This document shows positions 42,608 to 52,014 of a stretch of 64,000 nucleotides of DNA, piece by piece. Location of the stretch: contig QCVD01000004.1 in NCBI GenBank assembly GCA_003208835.1, forward strand, positions 1 to 64,000. The letters are read 5' to 3'. Position 1 is the stretch's first letter; each line of letters opens with the position of its first letter. Under the pieces are notes generated by a model that was not told the DNA's origin, did not search any database, and saw only the letters and a program-made list of their open reading frames with translations. Position numbers and translations under genes: made by a program. The DNA comes from Synechococcus sp. AG-683-C23 (lineage in GTDB: Bacteria > Cyanobacteriota > Cyanobacteriia > PCC-6307 > Cyanobiaceae).

Positions 42608-42772
42608 ATGGCATCTCCAACATCACTTTGCTGCCGTCATTGCGGCCAGCCGCGTACATCCGCCGATCACTATGCCGCTGCCGCCGCGATCGTCGACGAG
42701 CACTATCCCCGGATCAGTCGCGTTCTGAGTCGCCAGGTGGATCGCCACCTTGCTGCTGCGGAGTTGGTCTGA
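42608..42772 (+). CDS. 54-aa ORF with CxxC, not in the ORF track
   Basis: MASPTSLCCRHCGQPRTSADHYAAAAAIVDEHYPRISRVLSRQVDRHLAAAELV*, ending 4 bp before the next CDS. Confidence 0.5.
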   Translation: MASPTSLCCRHCGQPRTSADHYAAAAAIVDEHYPRISRVLSRQVDRHLAAAELV

Positions 42773-42775
42773 GTT

Positions 42776-45679
42776 GTGCATGCCCCGCACCTACCCGTTG
42801 ACTTCGACCTCGATGAGGATCTGCTCCCTCAGCACCTTGAAGAATGGACCCGTTACAGCGGGGTGTCGGAGGCCATCACTCGACTGAACGTCACCAGCTA
42901 CGCCGGTGAGTCAGTCCATGAGCTGATGATCGGTGATCGGCTTGAAGAGGCTGGGGGGCATGGCCAGCAATACGTCACCGGTCCCGTCCGAGTGCTGCTC
43001 GATAACCGCGACTCCCTTGAGCTCGGTGGTTGGTGGTGTCAGGGAGTTGATCTACAAAACGGTTGCAATTCTGCGACTGAGTTCGGTGTTTTCAAGCCGG
43101 ACCATCCCCGGAACAAAAAGAACGGCAAGCCGGCCAAGTACGAGCACCCCTATGGAATCCCAGAGCGGATCGTGGCGTTGCGCATGCCCGACCCCGATTA
43201 CTGGGCGCGGATTAAGGCCGACCCATCAATCGACATTGTTTTGGATGAGTCCGGCGGAAAGAAGCCCGGCGCATGGCTCACCGCTGGGATCCCTGCCTTA
43301 GGCGTCCCCGGGATATGGGCTGGAAGTCCTCCCATCGATTCCGATGATCCGGAACCAACCGTCGGCTTCGGGTACGGCGACAGCAAACCCAATGGCGGGT
43401 TTGTCTATGTCCCCAAGGTCAGGAAATTGCACCCTGATCTCGAGGTGCTCGCGGTCGGTCGCAGGTTCATCGTCAGCTTCGATTTCGAGCCCACGTCCGA
43501 TAAGGCTGCTCGCCGTGATGCAGCCACCCGTTTGTTGGTGGAGCAGCTCTATGCGGCTGGAGCGGCCAATGTTGCTGTGGCTCATCGCGAGGGCCCCGAG
43601 AAGGGCGCTGATGACCTGTTGGTGGCTGAGGGGGAGGAAGCCCTCCACGACTTACTCGCAAGCGCTGAGGACATCTCCCGCGGCCAATCGGCCCCGTCAT
43701 GGGAAAGGCAGCGATCAACACCCCTGATCGGTGATGCGCATGAGGCCGATTTACTTGCCAATGCAATTGCAGAACGGATTTATGCCGGCAGGCAATGGGC
43801 CCATGAGAACGATCGGGCGATCACCGACACCGCTCCCCTAATTCAGCTCACCAACACCCCCGGAACGGGCAAGTCGCACCTTGTTCCCCAGACCGGGCCA
43901 CGGCTGCTGGAGATCAAAGACATCGATCGGGTGATCTACATCTCCGACACATACCGCTCCCCATCAATCGGTGAGCTCCAGCGTTGGGTTGCTCCCCCGA
44001 CCAGACACAACGGTTTGGTGAAGGTGGAGGTTGAAGGCCAGCAACGGCTCCGCCGGCGCAAACGCTCCGATTCCGAGGAGATGGTCGTGGAGAAGGCCAA
44101 TTGTGGATATAGCGGCGGATTGCAGCAATTCCGCAATCAGGGAGCCAGCCAGGAGTCAATCACCGACTTCTGCAGCAATACGTGTCCAATACGTATGGGG
44201 TGCTCTTACCGGCGGAACCGGAGTGAATTCCTCAAGGGGCTGAAATCCGGCGAGCATCGCTTGCTCCGGTGTTCCGTTGAGTCGATTCCCACTCTCCAGC
44301 ATTGGCTCGGCAAGAAGGCCTGGGCGAAGACCTTTTTGATCTTCGATGAGGCCCCTCAGATTGAAAAGAGTGCAATACGTATCCGGCAACTAAGGCTTGA
44401 TCGCTTCCCGGTATGGGCCACTTGGCTCCGGATCGAATATCCCGGCCACATGGCCTCCCCCGCCGGCCAACAGCTCATCGCTTTGCTCGATGCGCTCACC
44501 ACCATCGAATCCAAGCTCGAGCCACAACAAAAGCAATTTGGCCTCCAGTCGCAGGAACTCCTCCGAGCTCTGCCACCAATCCCCTCGGCAGACGATCTGC
44601 ATTTCTTGGAGATTCCTGACCCTGAGCTAACCGCCATGGCCCCCGATGCCGATCACCAGGAGCAAAACCTCCCCTCCCCCCGGTTGTTGCCTTCACTGCT
44701 TCCAGCTCTTCGCTCAAAGGAACAGCACGAACTCCCGTCGGTTGCCTTCTACAGCCCGCAAGACGGGGGAAACATCACTGTTGTGGCCGCAGCATTTTCC
44801 CTGGTTGTTCCAGCTCTCTCCAGTGCTGGCTCATTGGTGCTTGATGGGACAGCTGCTCTGGATGACATCAACCGAGCTCTCCGCGGCGGATGGCCGGCTC
44901 CAGCCGATCATTTGGCCCCCATGGCCATCACAACTCCCACCACGCTCCAACCCGCAAATCTCGAGATCATTCAGATCCCCGACCTCGGGGCAATGGGCCG
45001 GAATCGTGGCGCAGACAAACAGCGCCGCCTCGAGGCTCTTCTCCCCGCTTTGAAGCAACACACCATCGATCGCTTTGGCCAAGAAGCCAAGCTCGGTGTG
45101 CTCGAGAAATCTCATTTCCGCTCCCGTGAAGCTGGCCACGGCATCTGGTTTGTTGATAACCAGGGGAGCAACGCGTACGAGAACGATCAGGCCTTGGCCA
45201 TGGTGGGAACCCCTGCCCCCAATCTCACAGCTTCTCTCTCACAATTCCAAGTCGCTCATAACCAGCCAACTGCAACTCTGAATTCCAATTCCTTCCGCGA
45301 TTGGTATGGCCGACGCATGGGGGAACAAATCATTCAGGGCATCCATCGACTCAGACCAATCCGCCGCAATGGTGAAACGCTTCAGATTTTCCTGATCACA
45401 GACATCGATCTCTCCAACGTCATCAAACCCGGGGGAGTTGTATCGTTCACCAAGAAACCATCTGCGACTTTTACAAAAGCGGCCGCCCCCAAGAAAGACC
45501 GCACGAGAGATCGCGTAATTAATACCATCCGTGAACTGCATCAAGAGGGAATATCCGCCGGCGAGATCACATGCAGGCGGGTTGCTGAACATGCCGCAGT
45601 TGGGAGAAATACCGCTCATAGACAGGCAGGAGACGGTCAATGGCTCACCTTTGTTGAGCTCTGCCTCAATGATGGCTAA
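42776..45679 (+). CDS. DUF3854-like (TOPRIM-type) plus P-loop helicase/primase replication protein
   Basis: DUF3854-like LTAGIPALGVPGIWAG...VSFDFEPTSDKAARRDAATRLLVEQL; Walker A TNTPGTGKSHL; Walker B-like FLIFDEAPQ; C-terminal HTH. Confidence 0.7.
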   Translation: MHAPHLPVDFDLDEDLLPQHLEEWTRYSGVSEAITRLNVTSYAGESVHELMIGDRLEEAGGHGQQYVTGPVRVLLDNRDSLELGGWWCQGVDLQNGCNSATEFGVFKPDHPRNKKNGKPAKYEHPYGIPERIVALRMPDPDYWARIKADPSIDIVLDESGGKKPGAWLTAGIPALGVPGIWAGSPPIDSDDPEPTVGFGYGDSKPNGGFVYVPKVRKLHPDLEVLAVGRRFIVSFDFEPTSDKAARRDAATRLLVEQLYAAGAANVAVAHREGPEKGADDLLVAEGEEALHDLLASAEDISRGQSAPSWERQRSTPLIGDAHEADLLANAIAERIYAGRQWAHENDRAITDTAPLIQLTNTPGTGKSHLVPQTGPRLLEIKDIDRVIYISDTYRSPSIGELQRWVAPPTRHNGLVKVEVEGQQRLRRRKRSDSEEMVVEKANCGYSGGLQQFRNQGASQESITDFCSNTCPIRMGCSYRRNRSEFLKGLKSGEHRLLRCSVESIPTLQHWLGKKAWAKTFLIFDEAPQIEKSAIRIRQLRLDRFPVWATWLRIEYPGHMASPAGQQLIALLDALTTIESKLEPQQKQFGLQSQELLRALPPIPSADDLHFLEIPDPELTAMAPDADHQEQNLPSPRLLPSLLPALRSKEQHELPSVAFYSPQDGGNITVVAAAFSLVVPALSSAGSLVLDGTAALDDINRALRGGWPAPADHLAPMAITTPTTLQPANLEIIQIPDLGAMGRNRGADKQRRLEALLPALKQHTIDRFGQEAKLGVLEKSHFRSREAGHGIWFVDNQGSNAYENDQALAMVGTPAPNLTASLSQFQVAHNQPTATLNSNSFRDWYGRRMGEQIIQGIHRLRPIRRNGETLQIFLITDIDLSNVIKPGGVVSFTKKPSATFTKAAAPKKDRTRDRVINTIRELHQEGISAGEITCRRVAEHAAVGRNTAHRQAGDGQWLTFVELCLNDG

Positions 45680-45855
45680 GGGAAATGGACCACTCTGCTA
45701 TGGGAAATGGGACAGAAGGAATAATCGATTCGAACCCGGCTGGAATTGGCCAATCTTGTCCCATTTTCTATATATCTCTCTATATGGGTTTTGGGACAAG
45801 CTCGCTATGGGAAAAAACTCGTGATTCCGCTGCTCCGAGCTCAGTGAAATGATCC

Positions 45856-45882
45856 GTCCCACGGGGATTAGTCCCCCTTTTT
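45856..45882 (+). terminator. Weak terminator-like hairpin
   Basis: GGGGATTAGTCCCCCTTTTT. Confidence 0.4.
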
Positions 45883-45950
45883 GAGTGGATTTGCGCAAGG
45901 CGCGCACATTTATACTTGTGGAAATTACCGATTGAGGAAAAAACCGGTAA

Positions 45951-46462
45951 TGCGCAATCAGCCGGCCATTGATCTCAAGATTCGCCCCCTCAATCCGCGG
46001 CAAGTGAATGCGCTGCAGATGGTGATTGATGGATATCGGAAGGGGGAGATTTGTGAGCGGCTTGGTATTACTGAAAAGACGCTGTTCAACTGGCGCCGGC
46101 TCCCCGCATGGAATGAGCAAGTCCAGGCGGTGCTGCAGATCGACAGTCAGGACGGCCAAGGCCAGATCAAGAGCCTTTTGCCGCTGGCTGTGCAGACGCT
46201 GAAGAAGCTGATCGTGAACGGCACCGACAACGTCAAGCTCGGGGCGAGCAGGACCGTGCTCGAGGCCCACGCCAATCTTGTGGCTCGTGAAGAGCAAGCG
46301 GCCGTCATTGCTGATCTCGAGGTACGGCTGGAGGAGATCGCAGCTGTTGGTGTCCAGAGCCTTGCCCCAATGGCCAGCGCCGTGGTGATCGATGCAGAGC
46401 TCGAGCCTGTCCAGTTCAGCAGCGTCACTGATCAACAGACAGGTACGCAGGAGGCGATGTGA
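45951..46462 (+). CDS. HTH protein resembling phage terminase small subunit
   Basis: LNPRQVNALQMVIDGYRKGEICERLGITEKTLFNWRRLPAWNEQVQAVLQ; start at MRNQPAIDLK preferred. Confidence 0.55.
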
Positions 46463-46640
46463 CAGTCAGGCCGGGCCAGGACTTAATCCGCTTGTCTCAT
46501 GAGATGAGATTGGAGATCGATCTGTGTCCAATGCAGGGTCGATTTATGTCCAGCTCACCTGTCTCATGGGGTGGTGTGCCAGTTGGAGCTCGAGTTCGAC
46601 CCCCGCCACGATGCGCGCCACAGCGATGGAGGCCTGACTG

Positions 46641-47390
46641 ATGGGCGCTGTCATTGACATCACCGGGAATACCTACGGCGAGTGGACTGTTAAGAGGCAC
46701 AGCCACAAGAGCTATTGGTATTGCCAGTGCTCCTGCGGAAGCGACGAGCAGCTCGTACTTGGAGGAAACCTCAAATCAGGAAAGTCCAAACGTTGCAAGT
46801 TCTGCTCTGGCAGGACGCAAGACATGACTGGCAAGGTCTTTGGCCGCCTCACTGTGATCCGTCAAGCACCATCGCAGGAGTACAGAAATTCAAATGGCAA
46901 GTTGGCTTACACCCGAGTCATGTGGGCTTGTAAGTGCTCTTGCGGCAACCCCGAAGAAGTCATTGTCTCGGGTGACCACCTGCGCAACCAGGGCACCAAA
47001 TCCTGCGGCTGTCTTCGGAGTGAGGCAGCACAGCAGAAGCGCACCCACGGGATGACTGTTGATGGTCCTGACGGTGGACCGACGCCGGAATATCTAATGT
47101 GGGCGAGAGCAAAACGCCGGGCTCAAGAAGAAAAGTTGCCCTTCGATTTGGATCCCAGTGATATTGAAATTCCGGAGTGCTGTCCTGTCTTTGGATGGAA
47201 ATTAGATATTGGGGATGGAGCAAGCCAGGACGCCAGTCCGTCAATGGACAAACTCGTTCCATCGAAGGGATATGTGAAAGGCAACGTCTGGGTGATCTCC
47301 CACCTTGCGAATCGAATTAAGAACAACGCGACGCTCGATCAACTCGAGGCAGTTACTGCAGCTCTTCGTAAAAAATTTGAGGCCGTCTGA
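46641..47390 (+). CDS. Phage-type HNH endonuclease-like protein with two zinc-ribbon-like repeats
   Basis: TGNTYGEWTV..WYCQCSCG.., TGKVFGRLTVI..WACKCSCG..., C-term CPVFGWKLD...PSMDKLVPSKGYVKGNVWVISHLANRIKNNAT. Confidence 0.7.
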   Translation: MGAVIDITGNTYGEWTVKRHSHKSYWYCQCSCGSDEQLVLGGNLKSGKSKRCKFCSGRTQDMTGKVFGRLTVIRQAPSQEYRNSNGKLAYTRVMWACKCSCGNPEEVIVSGDHLRNQGTKSCGCLRSEAAQQKRTHGMTVDGPDGGPTPEYLMWARAKRRAQEEKLPFDLDPSDIEIPECCPVFGWKLDIGDGASQDASPSMDKLVPSKGYVKGNVWVISHLANRIKNNATLDQLEAVTAALRKKFEAV

Positions 47391-47734
47391 TGGGATCCGC
47401 TGCACAGATCCTCCAACCCCCCAAAGCCCGCTTGCAGGCCCTCCTGAGTGGTGTTGAGGAGCTCGAGGCCAGGGTGCTGCAGGCCAAACCGATCAAGACC
47501 ATCAGAGTTGCGCGTTGCGGCCATCCGGAATGTGGAGCAGCCCCTCCAGCCGAGCTCCCCGTGGATGCGCTGGTGATCGAGATGGGCTGCCAATACGCAG
47601 TGCCCCAGATCTCCATGCCAGAGCCCGAGAAGGTGCGCACCAGAGCGGAGCCCAAGCGAGTGGAGCATGCGATCGGTGTGGGGATTAGCGAGAAGCAACA
47701 GAGCCGGCTGCTGAGCAGGGTTCAACTCCTCTAG
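47390..47734 (+). CDS. Element hypothetical protein
   Basis: Adjacent start, same operon direction. Confidence 0.5.
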   Translation: MGSAAQILQPPKARLQALLSGVEELEARVLQAKPIKTIRVARCGHPECGAAPPAELPVDALVIEMGCQYAVPQISMPEPEKVRTRAEPKRVEHAIGVGISEKQQSRLLSRVQLL

Positions 47735-47752
47735 CCCTCCCATGCGTATCTG

Positions 47753-48733
47753 ATGACTACTGATCCCAAGGGCACGACAACGGCTGATCTCGCCGGAATG
47801 GTGGAGGAGACGCGTCAAGCGAGCCCACAGCAACGCAAGGAGGTGATGGGGCAACTCTCAACCACTACGGAAGGCGGTGCGTTACAGCACGTCCTGGGGG
47901 TGCTGGAGAAGCTTGCGGAATGGCTCCCCTGTTTGTCTGAGCAGCAGCGGGTAACGCTTGCCACGGGTCAGTCGCTGGGAGTTAGAAGCCTGGCTGAGCA
48001 AGACATTGAAGAGAGGTTATTTGCGTTCTGGTGGAAGAACAGCGACCGGGATGCGTTTGATCTACGGATGCAAGTTTTGTTGGCTGATGGTGTGATGCGC
48101 CCCTCAGCCCGATTGTTGATCAGGCGTGTACGGAGCCGAATTGATGATCGGTTGATCCTTGAGCAGCTTCCACGATTTGAGGTGTTGGAGTGGAGCGCTG
48201 AAGAAGTGAAGCGCAAGAGCGAGGGAGAGCCCCATGAAAATGTGATTAGCAAGGAGGCCAGCGCATTAGCTAATGAGGTGCTGGCGGCTTACTCCGCAGA
48301 GCTCAAAGATGGTGATGCTTTGGTGTACGGCCAGATCACACCTGAGGATGCACGGCTATGGATTCAATGCAGCAAACAGATATCAAGAACAGGGATGATA
48401 AACATGAATTCAAAAATCAGTTATCGAGAGCAGGCGCTACGTAAAATAAAGAAGCTCTTTAACAAAGTGCGGAATAACGGTTGCGACAGTTTGGGGCAGT
48501 ATCAGCAACGGATCGAAGAGCGAAGAGGCTCATGGGGAAAGGCAACAGAATTCCGAATTGATAGCCGAGGGCAGATGGTTAATGGATTAAATCAGCCTGT
48601 GCAGTGGCATGAATCATCTGGGCGTTATGCGGTTGAGGAGCTTGGTTTTATGAGTGTTTTTGGTGATCGTCAATTGGAGGATGTTGTGAATGAGATCAGC
48701 CGTGCATCACGGGTCAAAAAAGAGCGAGGTTGA
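47753..48733 (+). CDS. Element hypothetical protein
   Basis: 326-aa ORF, plausible composition, no motif recognised. Confidence 0.55.
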   Translation: MTTDPKGTTTADLAGMVEETRQASPQQRKEVMGQLSTTTEGGALQHVLGVLEKLAEWLPCLSEQQRVTLATGQSLGVRSLAEQDIEERLFAFWWKNSDRDAFDLRMQVLLADGVMRPSARLLIRRVRSRIDDRLILEQLPRFEVLEWSAEEVKRKSEGEPHENVISKEASALANEVLAAYSAELKDGDALVYGQITPEDARLWIQCSKQISRTGMINMNSKISYREQALRKIKKLFNKVRNNGCDSLGQYQQRIEERRGSWGKATEFRIDSRGQMVNGLNQPVQWHESSGRYAVEELGFMSVFGDRQLEDVVNEISRASRVKKERG

Positions 48734-48802
48734 GCAAAGTCGATGAAATGTAGGGATTAAAATTAAGGGGCAATAAACCTCGAGCATTGACTCGAAAAGG
48801 GT

Positions 48803-49321
48803 ATGGCTGGCAATCATGAATTGACGGATCCAGAGGAGATTAAATTCCTCTATGAGATCGCAGTTTCTACGGATAATCAGGACAAGATCACGTGTGAGAA
48901 CCCTGCATCAAAGAACGGCCAAGTGGCTGATTTATTGATGATGCAAGCGGACACATTGAATCCTGCTTTAGCTGCACGTTGGCGCCGTCGTGCTGGGGCT
49001 ACCCCAACGATTGCGGCGATGGCTGCATTGCATGGCCATGCCGAGATGACAGCAGAAGCGAAAGCGAATCTGCGGTCATGCGATGAGGATTTTGTTCTGG
49101 ACGATTTAGCGGCGCAGAAGGCCTATGAGGCAGAGCAACTGGCAGCGATGGATCGGCAGGTGGAAGCAATCCAACGAGATCGAGAGGGAGATGCGAGATA
49201 TGAGGCGCGATTGAAGCGAGAAGCAGCTGCAGCGGCGGCTCATGAGGAGCAAGTGCAGCAATCCCATGAAACCCAGCGCCGGATTGAAGCGATCCAAGCC
49301 CAACACGCGAGGACTTACTGA
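48803..49321 (+). CDS. Element hypothetical protein with Ala/Glu/Gln-rich helical C-terminus
   Basis: 172-aa ORF, coiled-coil-like C-terminus. Confidence 0.55.
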   Translation: MAGNHELTDPEEIKFLYEIAVSTDNQDKITCENPASKNGQVADLLMMQADTLNPALAARWRRRAGATPTIAAMAALHGHAEMTAEAKANLRSCDEDFVLDDLAAQKAYEAEQLAAMDRQVEAIQRDREGDARYEARLKREAAAAAAHEEQVQQSHETQRRIEAIQAQHARTY

Positions 49322-49586
49322 TTGTTGAATCAATCAGCCGCAAGATCACACCCAGCCAGCAATGGTGGGTTTTTCTCTGAGAACAGACAATCCCTGTTGG
49401 CGTTGCAGCCGATGCCTGCGGGCTAGTCACTTTTTTTTGGCATATGAGGGGGGGGGGATGTCAGCCGAAGTGACTACCCGTTCTGGGGAGGTGGCTTCAT
49501 ATAGATAACGTCAAGATAAATGTGCACTTAGGAATGCCAGCAAAGGCTATGTATGCTATTTGCTGTCTTAATGCTTCAACTCAGCT

Positions 49587-50471
49587 GTGGCAAAACTACC
49601 TTCTGAAGCCCCTATTTTGTTTGACGTTGAGTGCGACAGCAGCACGATCAAGAAACGCAAGGACGGCAGCTACAAGCTGGTGATGGAAGACGTTGATAGG
49701 GTTCACTGGGAAACAGACGAAGCAGAATCTGAGGAAGGTTATTACACCGCAAAAAAATATGCCGACAACTATTACGGCGAAGAAGCTGGGGTAAGCGCCT
49801 ATGAGACGTTCACCCTTGCTGACGGGACAAAGAAGAAGTGCAAGTTCACAATAACTGATGTCAAATATAACAAGAAGTCAAACAAGCTAATTTACGAAAT
49901 CACACCTAAAAATAACAAGCAGGCTGACAAGATTACGGGCATTGAAAGTGATACGCAGACCGTAATTGCTGCGTCTTCATCAGATGGCACCCGTTTTCGT
50001 CCTGGTTGGATGCCGGATGGGGAGAGAAGGAACCTGAATGGTGAGTACCTGAGTAATGCGGACCTGAGTAATGCGGACCTGAGTAATGCGGACCTGAGTT
50101 TTGCGGACCTGAGTGATGCGGACCTGCGTGGTGCGGACCTGCGTAACGCGGGCCTGCGTTTTGCGGACCTGATTGCTGCGGACCTGAGTGATGCGGACCT
50201 GCGTGAGGCGGACCTGATTGGTGCGGACCTGATTGCTGCGGACCTGAGTTTTGCGGACCTGAGTGATGCGGACCTGAGTGGTGCGCGCAATGTGATTACA
50301 TCAAAAAATCCAAAGTCGGCGAAATGGGATGGAACAACCTGCCCTGATGGTTCCATGAACGTTGATTACCAACCCTGCAGTGGAGATCAATTGACTCCGC
50401 TGACTCCCACAGCTCCTGATCCATTACCCGGTCAGTCTCCGGTAGCTGACCCATTAGCTGATCCTTTCTAA
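49587..50471 (+). CDS. Pentapeptide repeat protein of the element
   Basis: [39 protein letters not shown]...; GTG start. Confidence 0.8.
   Translation: MAKLPSEAPILFDVECDSSTIKKRKDGSYKLVMEDVDRVHWETDEAESEEGYYTAKKYADNYYGEEAGVSAYETFTLADGTKKKCKFTITDVKYNKKSNKLIYEITPKNNKQADKITGIESDTQTVIAASSSDGTRFRPGWMPDGERRNLNGEYLSNADLSNADLSNADLSFADLSDADLRGADLRNAGLRFADLIAADLSDADLREADLIGADLIAADLSFADLSDADLSGARNVITSKNPKSAKWDGTTCPDGSMNVDYQPCSGDQLTPLTPTAPDPLPGQSPVADPLADPF
50041..50285 (+). repeat. 15-bp tandem DNA repeat (about 16 units) encoding pentapeptides
   Basis: Consensus GCGGACCTGAGTAAT with conserved GCGGACCTG core and variable 6 bp. Confidence 0.9.
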
Positions 50472-50631
50472 GGCGATGACAACCCCGTCGTTATTGCCGA
50501 CGATCTGTTCTAGGCCAACTCAGATCTGATGTAACACTTAAGCTGATTTATATGGAACCATCACTTGAATGAAGGTTTCATAAATGTTGGTACACTACCC
50601 TGCGGTGGAGATCAATTGATTCCGCTGGCTT
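50349..50631 (+). repeat. Imperfect direct repeat of the pentapeptide gene 3' end (50349-50406 and 50574-50631)
   Basis: GGTTCCATGAACGTTGATTACCAACCCTGCAGTGGAGATCAATTGACTCCGCTGACT versus GGTTTCATAAATGTTGGTACACTACCCTGCGGTGGAGATCAATTGATTCCGCTGGCT. Confidence 0.8.
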
Positions 50632-50643
50632 GATTCACACTTA

Positions 50644-50667
50644 GCCCCGTCGCAAGGCGGGGTTTTT
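50644..50667 (+). terminator. Rho-independent terminator
   Basis: AGCCCCGTCGCAAGGCGGGGTTTTT. Confidence 0.75.
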
Positions 50668-50823
50668 GCTGAGAAGTCGATATTTTTAGTGGCCTAAAAT
50701 TAAGGGGTCTATCAGGGACATTGCATCCCGCATTATGACTCCAAAAGAAGTTCAAATAATGAACCTTCAAACCTTTTTTTGGACCGATTCATTCGCCAGG
50801 AACAGCTTTGGGGGTGACTGCTG

Positions 50824-51306
50824 ATGTGGCTGCCTGTCCATGGATGTGCTTTGCCATTGCCACTGCGCAGTCCCCAAAGATGCGGGGTTCGACAGTTCGG
50901 ACCAAAGCCGAGCCCGTTGTGGATCAAGTGTTCCGCCGACCCCCAATTGGCTTGGATTTTGTTGATTGGTGGTCCAGAAGCAATCGCTGAGTTTGCCCTT
51001 GCTCGACATGAATTAAGCCGTTGTGCGTTTGAGAAAAAGCATTGGATGACGTTTGTTCATTCCGCTCACCGGATATACGACCGCCAAGCGAAGCGGGAGG
51101 CAATTGAGCGAGAACGACAACCCAAGCCATTGACCTGGGAAGAACGCCGCCAAATTCTCATCCAACGGGATGAACAACGTCGAGCCCAATACGTTTTGGA
51201 GAGGTCATGGGACAAACCATCGGCTCCATGTCCACGGCGGCTGACGCTGTCCGAGCGAATGGAGCGCAGCTATCGAAGGCGCCGTTATTTGGTGAAGGGC
51301 CAATGA
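50824..51306 (+). CDS. Element hypothetical protein
   Basis: 160-aa ORF, basic C-terminus; ATGA overlap with the next ORF. Confidence 0.45.
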   Translation: MWLPVHGCALPLPLRSPQRCGVRQFGPKPSPLWIKCSADPQLAWILLIGGPEAIAEFALARHELSRCAFEKKHWMTFVHSAHRIYDRQAKREAIERERQPKPLTWEERRQILIQRDEQRRAQYVLERSWDKPSAPCPRRLTLSERMERSYRRRRYLVKGQ

Positions 51307-51713
51307 AACGCAACGGCCTTGATAATTGGAAGCCTGGTGAGCCATTGGTTTCGCTGTCCGGGGATCCCCCAGAGGAGAGCGGGCGGGCGTCCCTCTCTTC
51401 GCCGGCGCCGGCAGCAGGCCTCGACGGGGGCATCGGGGCCACCCCAATGAACGTCGAGCTCAATGGCACGGCTTGGCAGATGGTGGCCGGCACTGATGCC
51501 GATGAGCACGGCCAAGTTGAAACCCTGGAACATCTCCAGCATTTGCTTGAAACCAGCCCGGAGGTTGTGGGGCCGATGCTGATGGGAGCGCTGGTGCGAT
51601 TGCGCGCCGCGTTGCAGCAGATCCCCCGTGATGCCGATGCAATGCACCCGGTAGCGGTGCCGGCTTGCGATGCAGTGCTGTTGACCCGATCGGTGTTGAG
51701 AGGCCTGCGATGA
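51303..51713 (+). CDS. Element hypothetical protein
   Basis: MKRNGLDNWKPGEPLVSLSGD...; ORF track start 51207 is in frame but overlaps the preceding ORF. Confidence 0.5.
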   Translation: MKRNGLDNWKPGEPLVSLSGDPPEESGRASLSSPAPAAGLDGGIGATPMNVELNGTAWQMVAGTDADEHGQVETLEHLQHLLETSPEVVGPMLMGALVRLRAALQQIPRDADAMHPVAVPACDAVLLTRSVLRGLR

Positions 51714-51718
51714 GACGC

Positions 51719-51943
51719 CTATTGGCACCAGATCTGAAGTTCTTTGGCAATCACTGGGGAGAGTGGATCGACCATGCAGTTGGCGTCAGGCAAGTCATTC
51801 ACATAGGCATAAGCACCCTTTTGAGTGATGACCTTCGAGCCTTTCATGTAGGTGTTAAAGCCGGCTGCGATGGATGGAAGGACGGTTGCAAAGCCCATCC
51901 CAATCACGATTCCAGCGAACAACCCCTTAGTTGCCTGATTCAT
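51719..51943 (-). CDS. Small membrane/secreted hypothetical protein
   Basis: MNQATKGLFAGIVIGMGFATVLPSIAAGFNTYMKG. Confidence 0.5.
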   Translation of the reverse strand: MNQATKGLFAGIVIGMGFATVLPSIAAGFNTYMKGSKVITQKGAYAYVNDLPDANCMVDPLSPVIAKELQIWCQ

Positions 51944-52014
51944 TTATGCAGAGCTGATCCATTCACCTTCGCAGTATCGGTAGGGATGGCGCATCTCCAA
52001 AACGGGGGGTTCCG

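Noticed and set aside
45698-46435. 245-aa minus-strand ORF
   Set aside because: Overlaps the end of the replication gene and the TerS-like gene antisense; no motif.
49428-49457. T8 and G11 homopolymer runs as a phase-variable switch
   Set aside because: They lie between genes and not within a clear ORF; could also be sequencing error.
50041-50290. CRISPR-like repeat array
   Set aside because: Repeats are 15 bp, contiguous and in frame, with no spacers or cas genes; they encode A(D/N)LSX pentapeptides.
49892-50356. Minus-strand ORF ([13 protein letters not shown]...)
   Set aside because: It is the antisense reading of the pentapeptide repeats.
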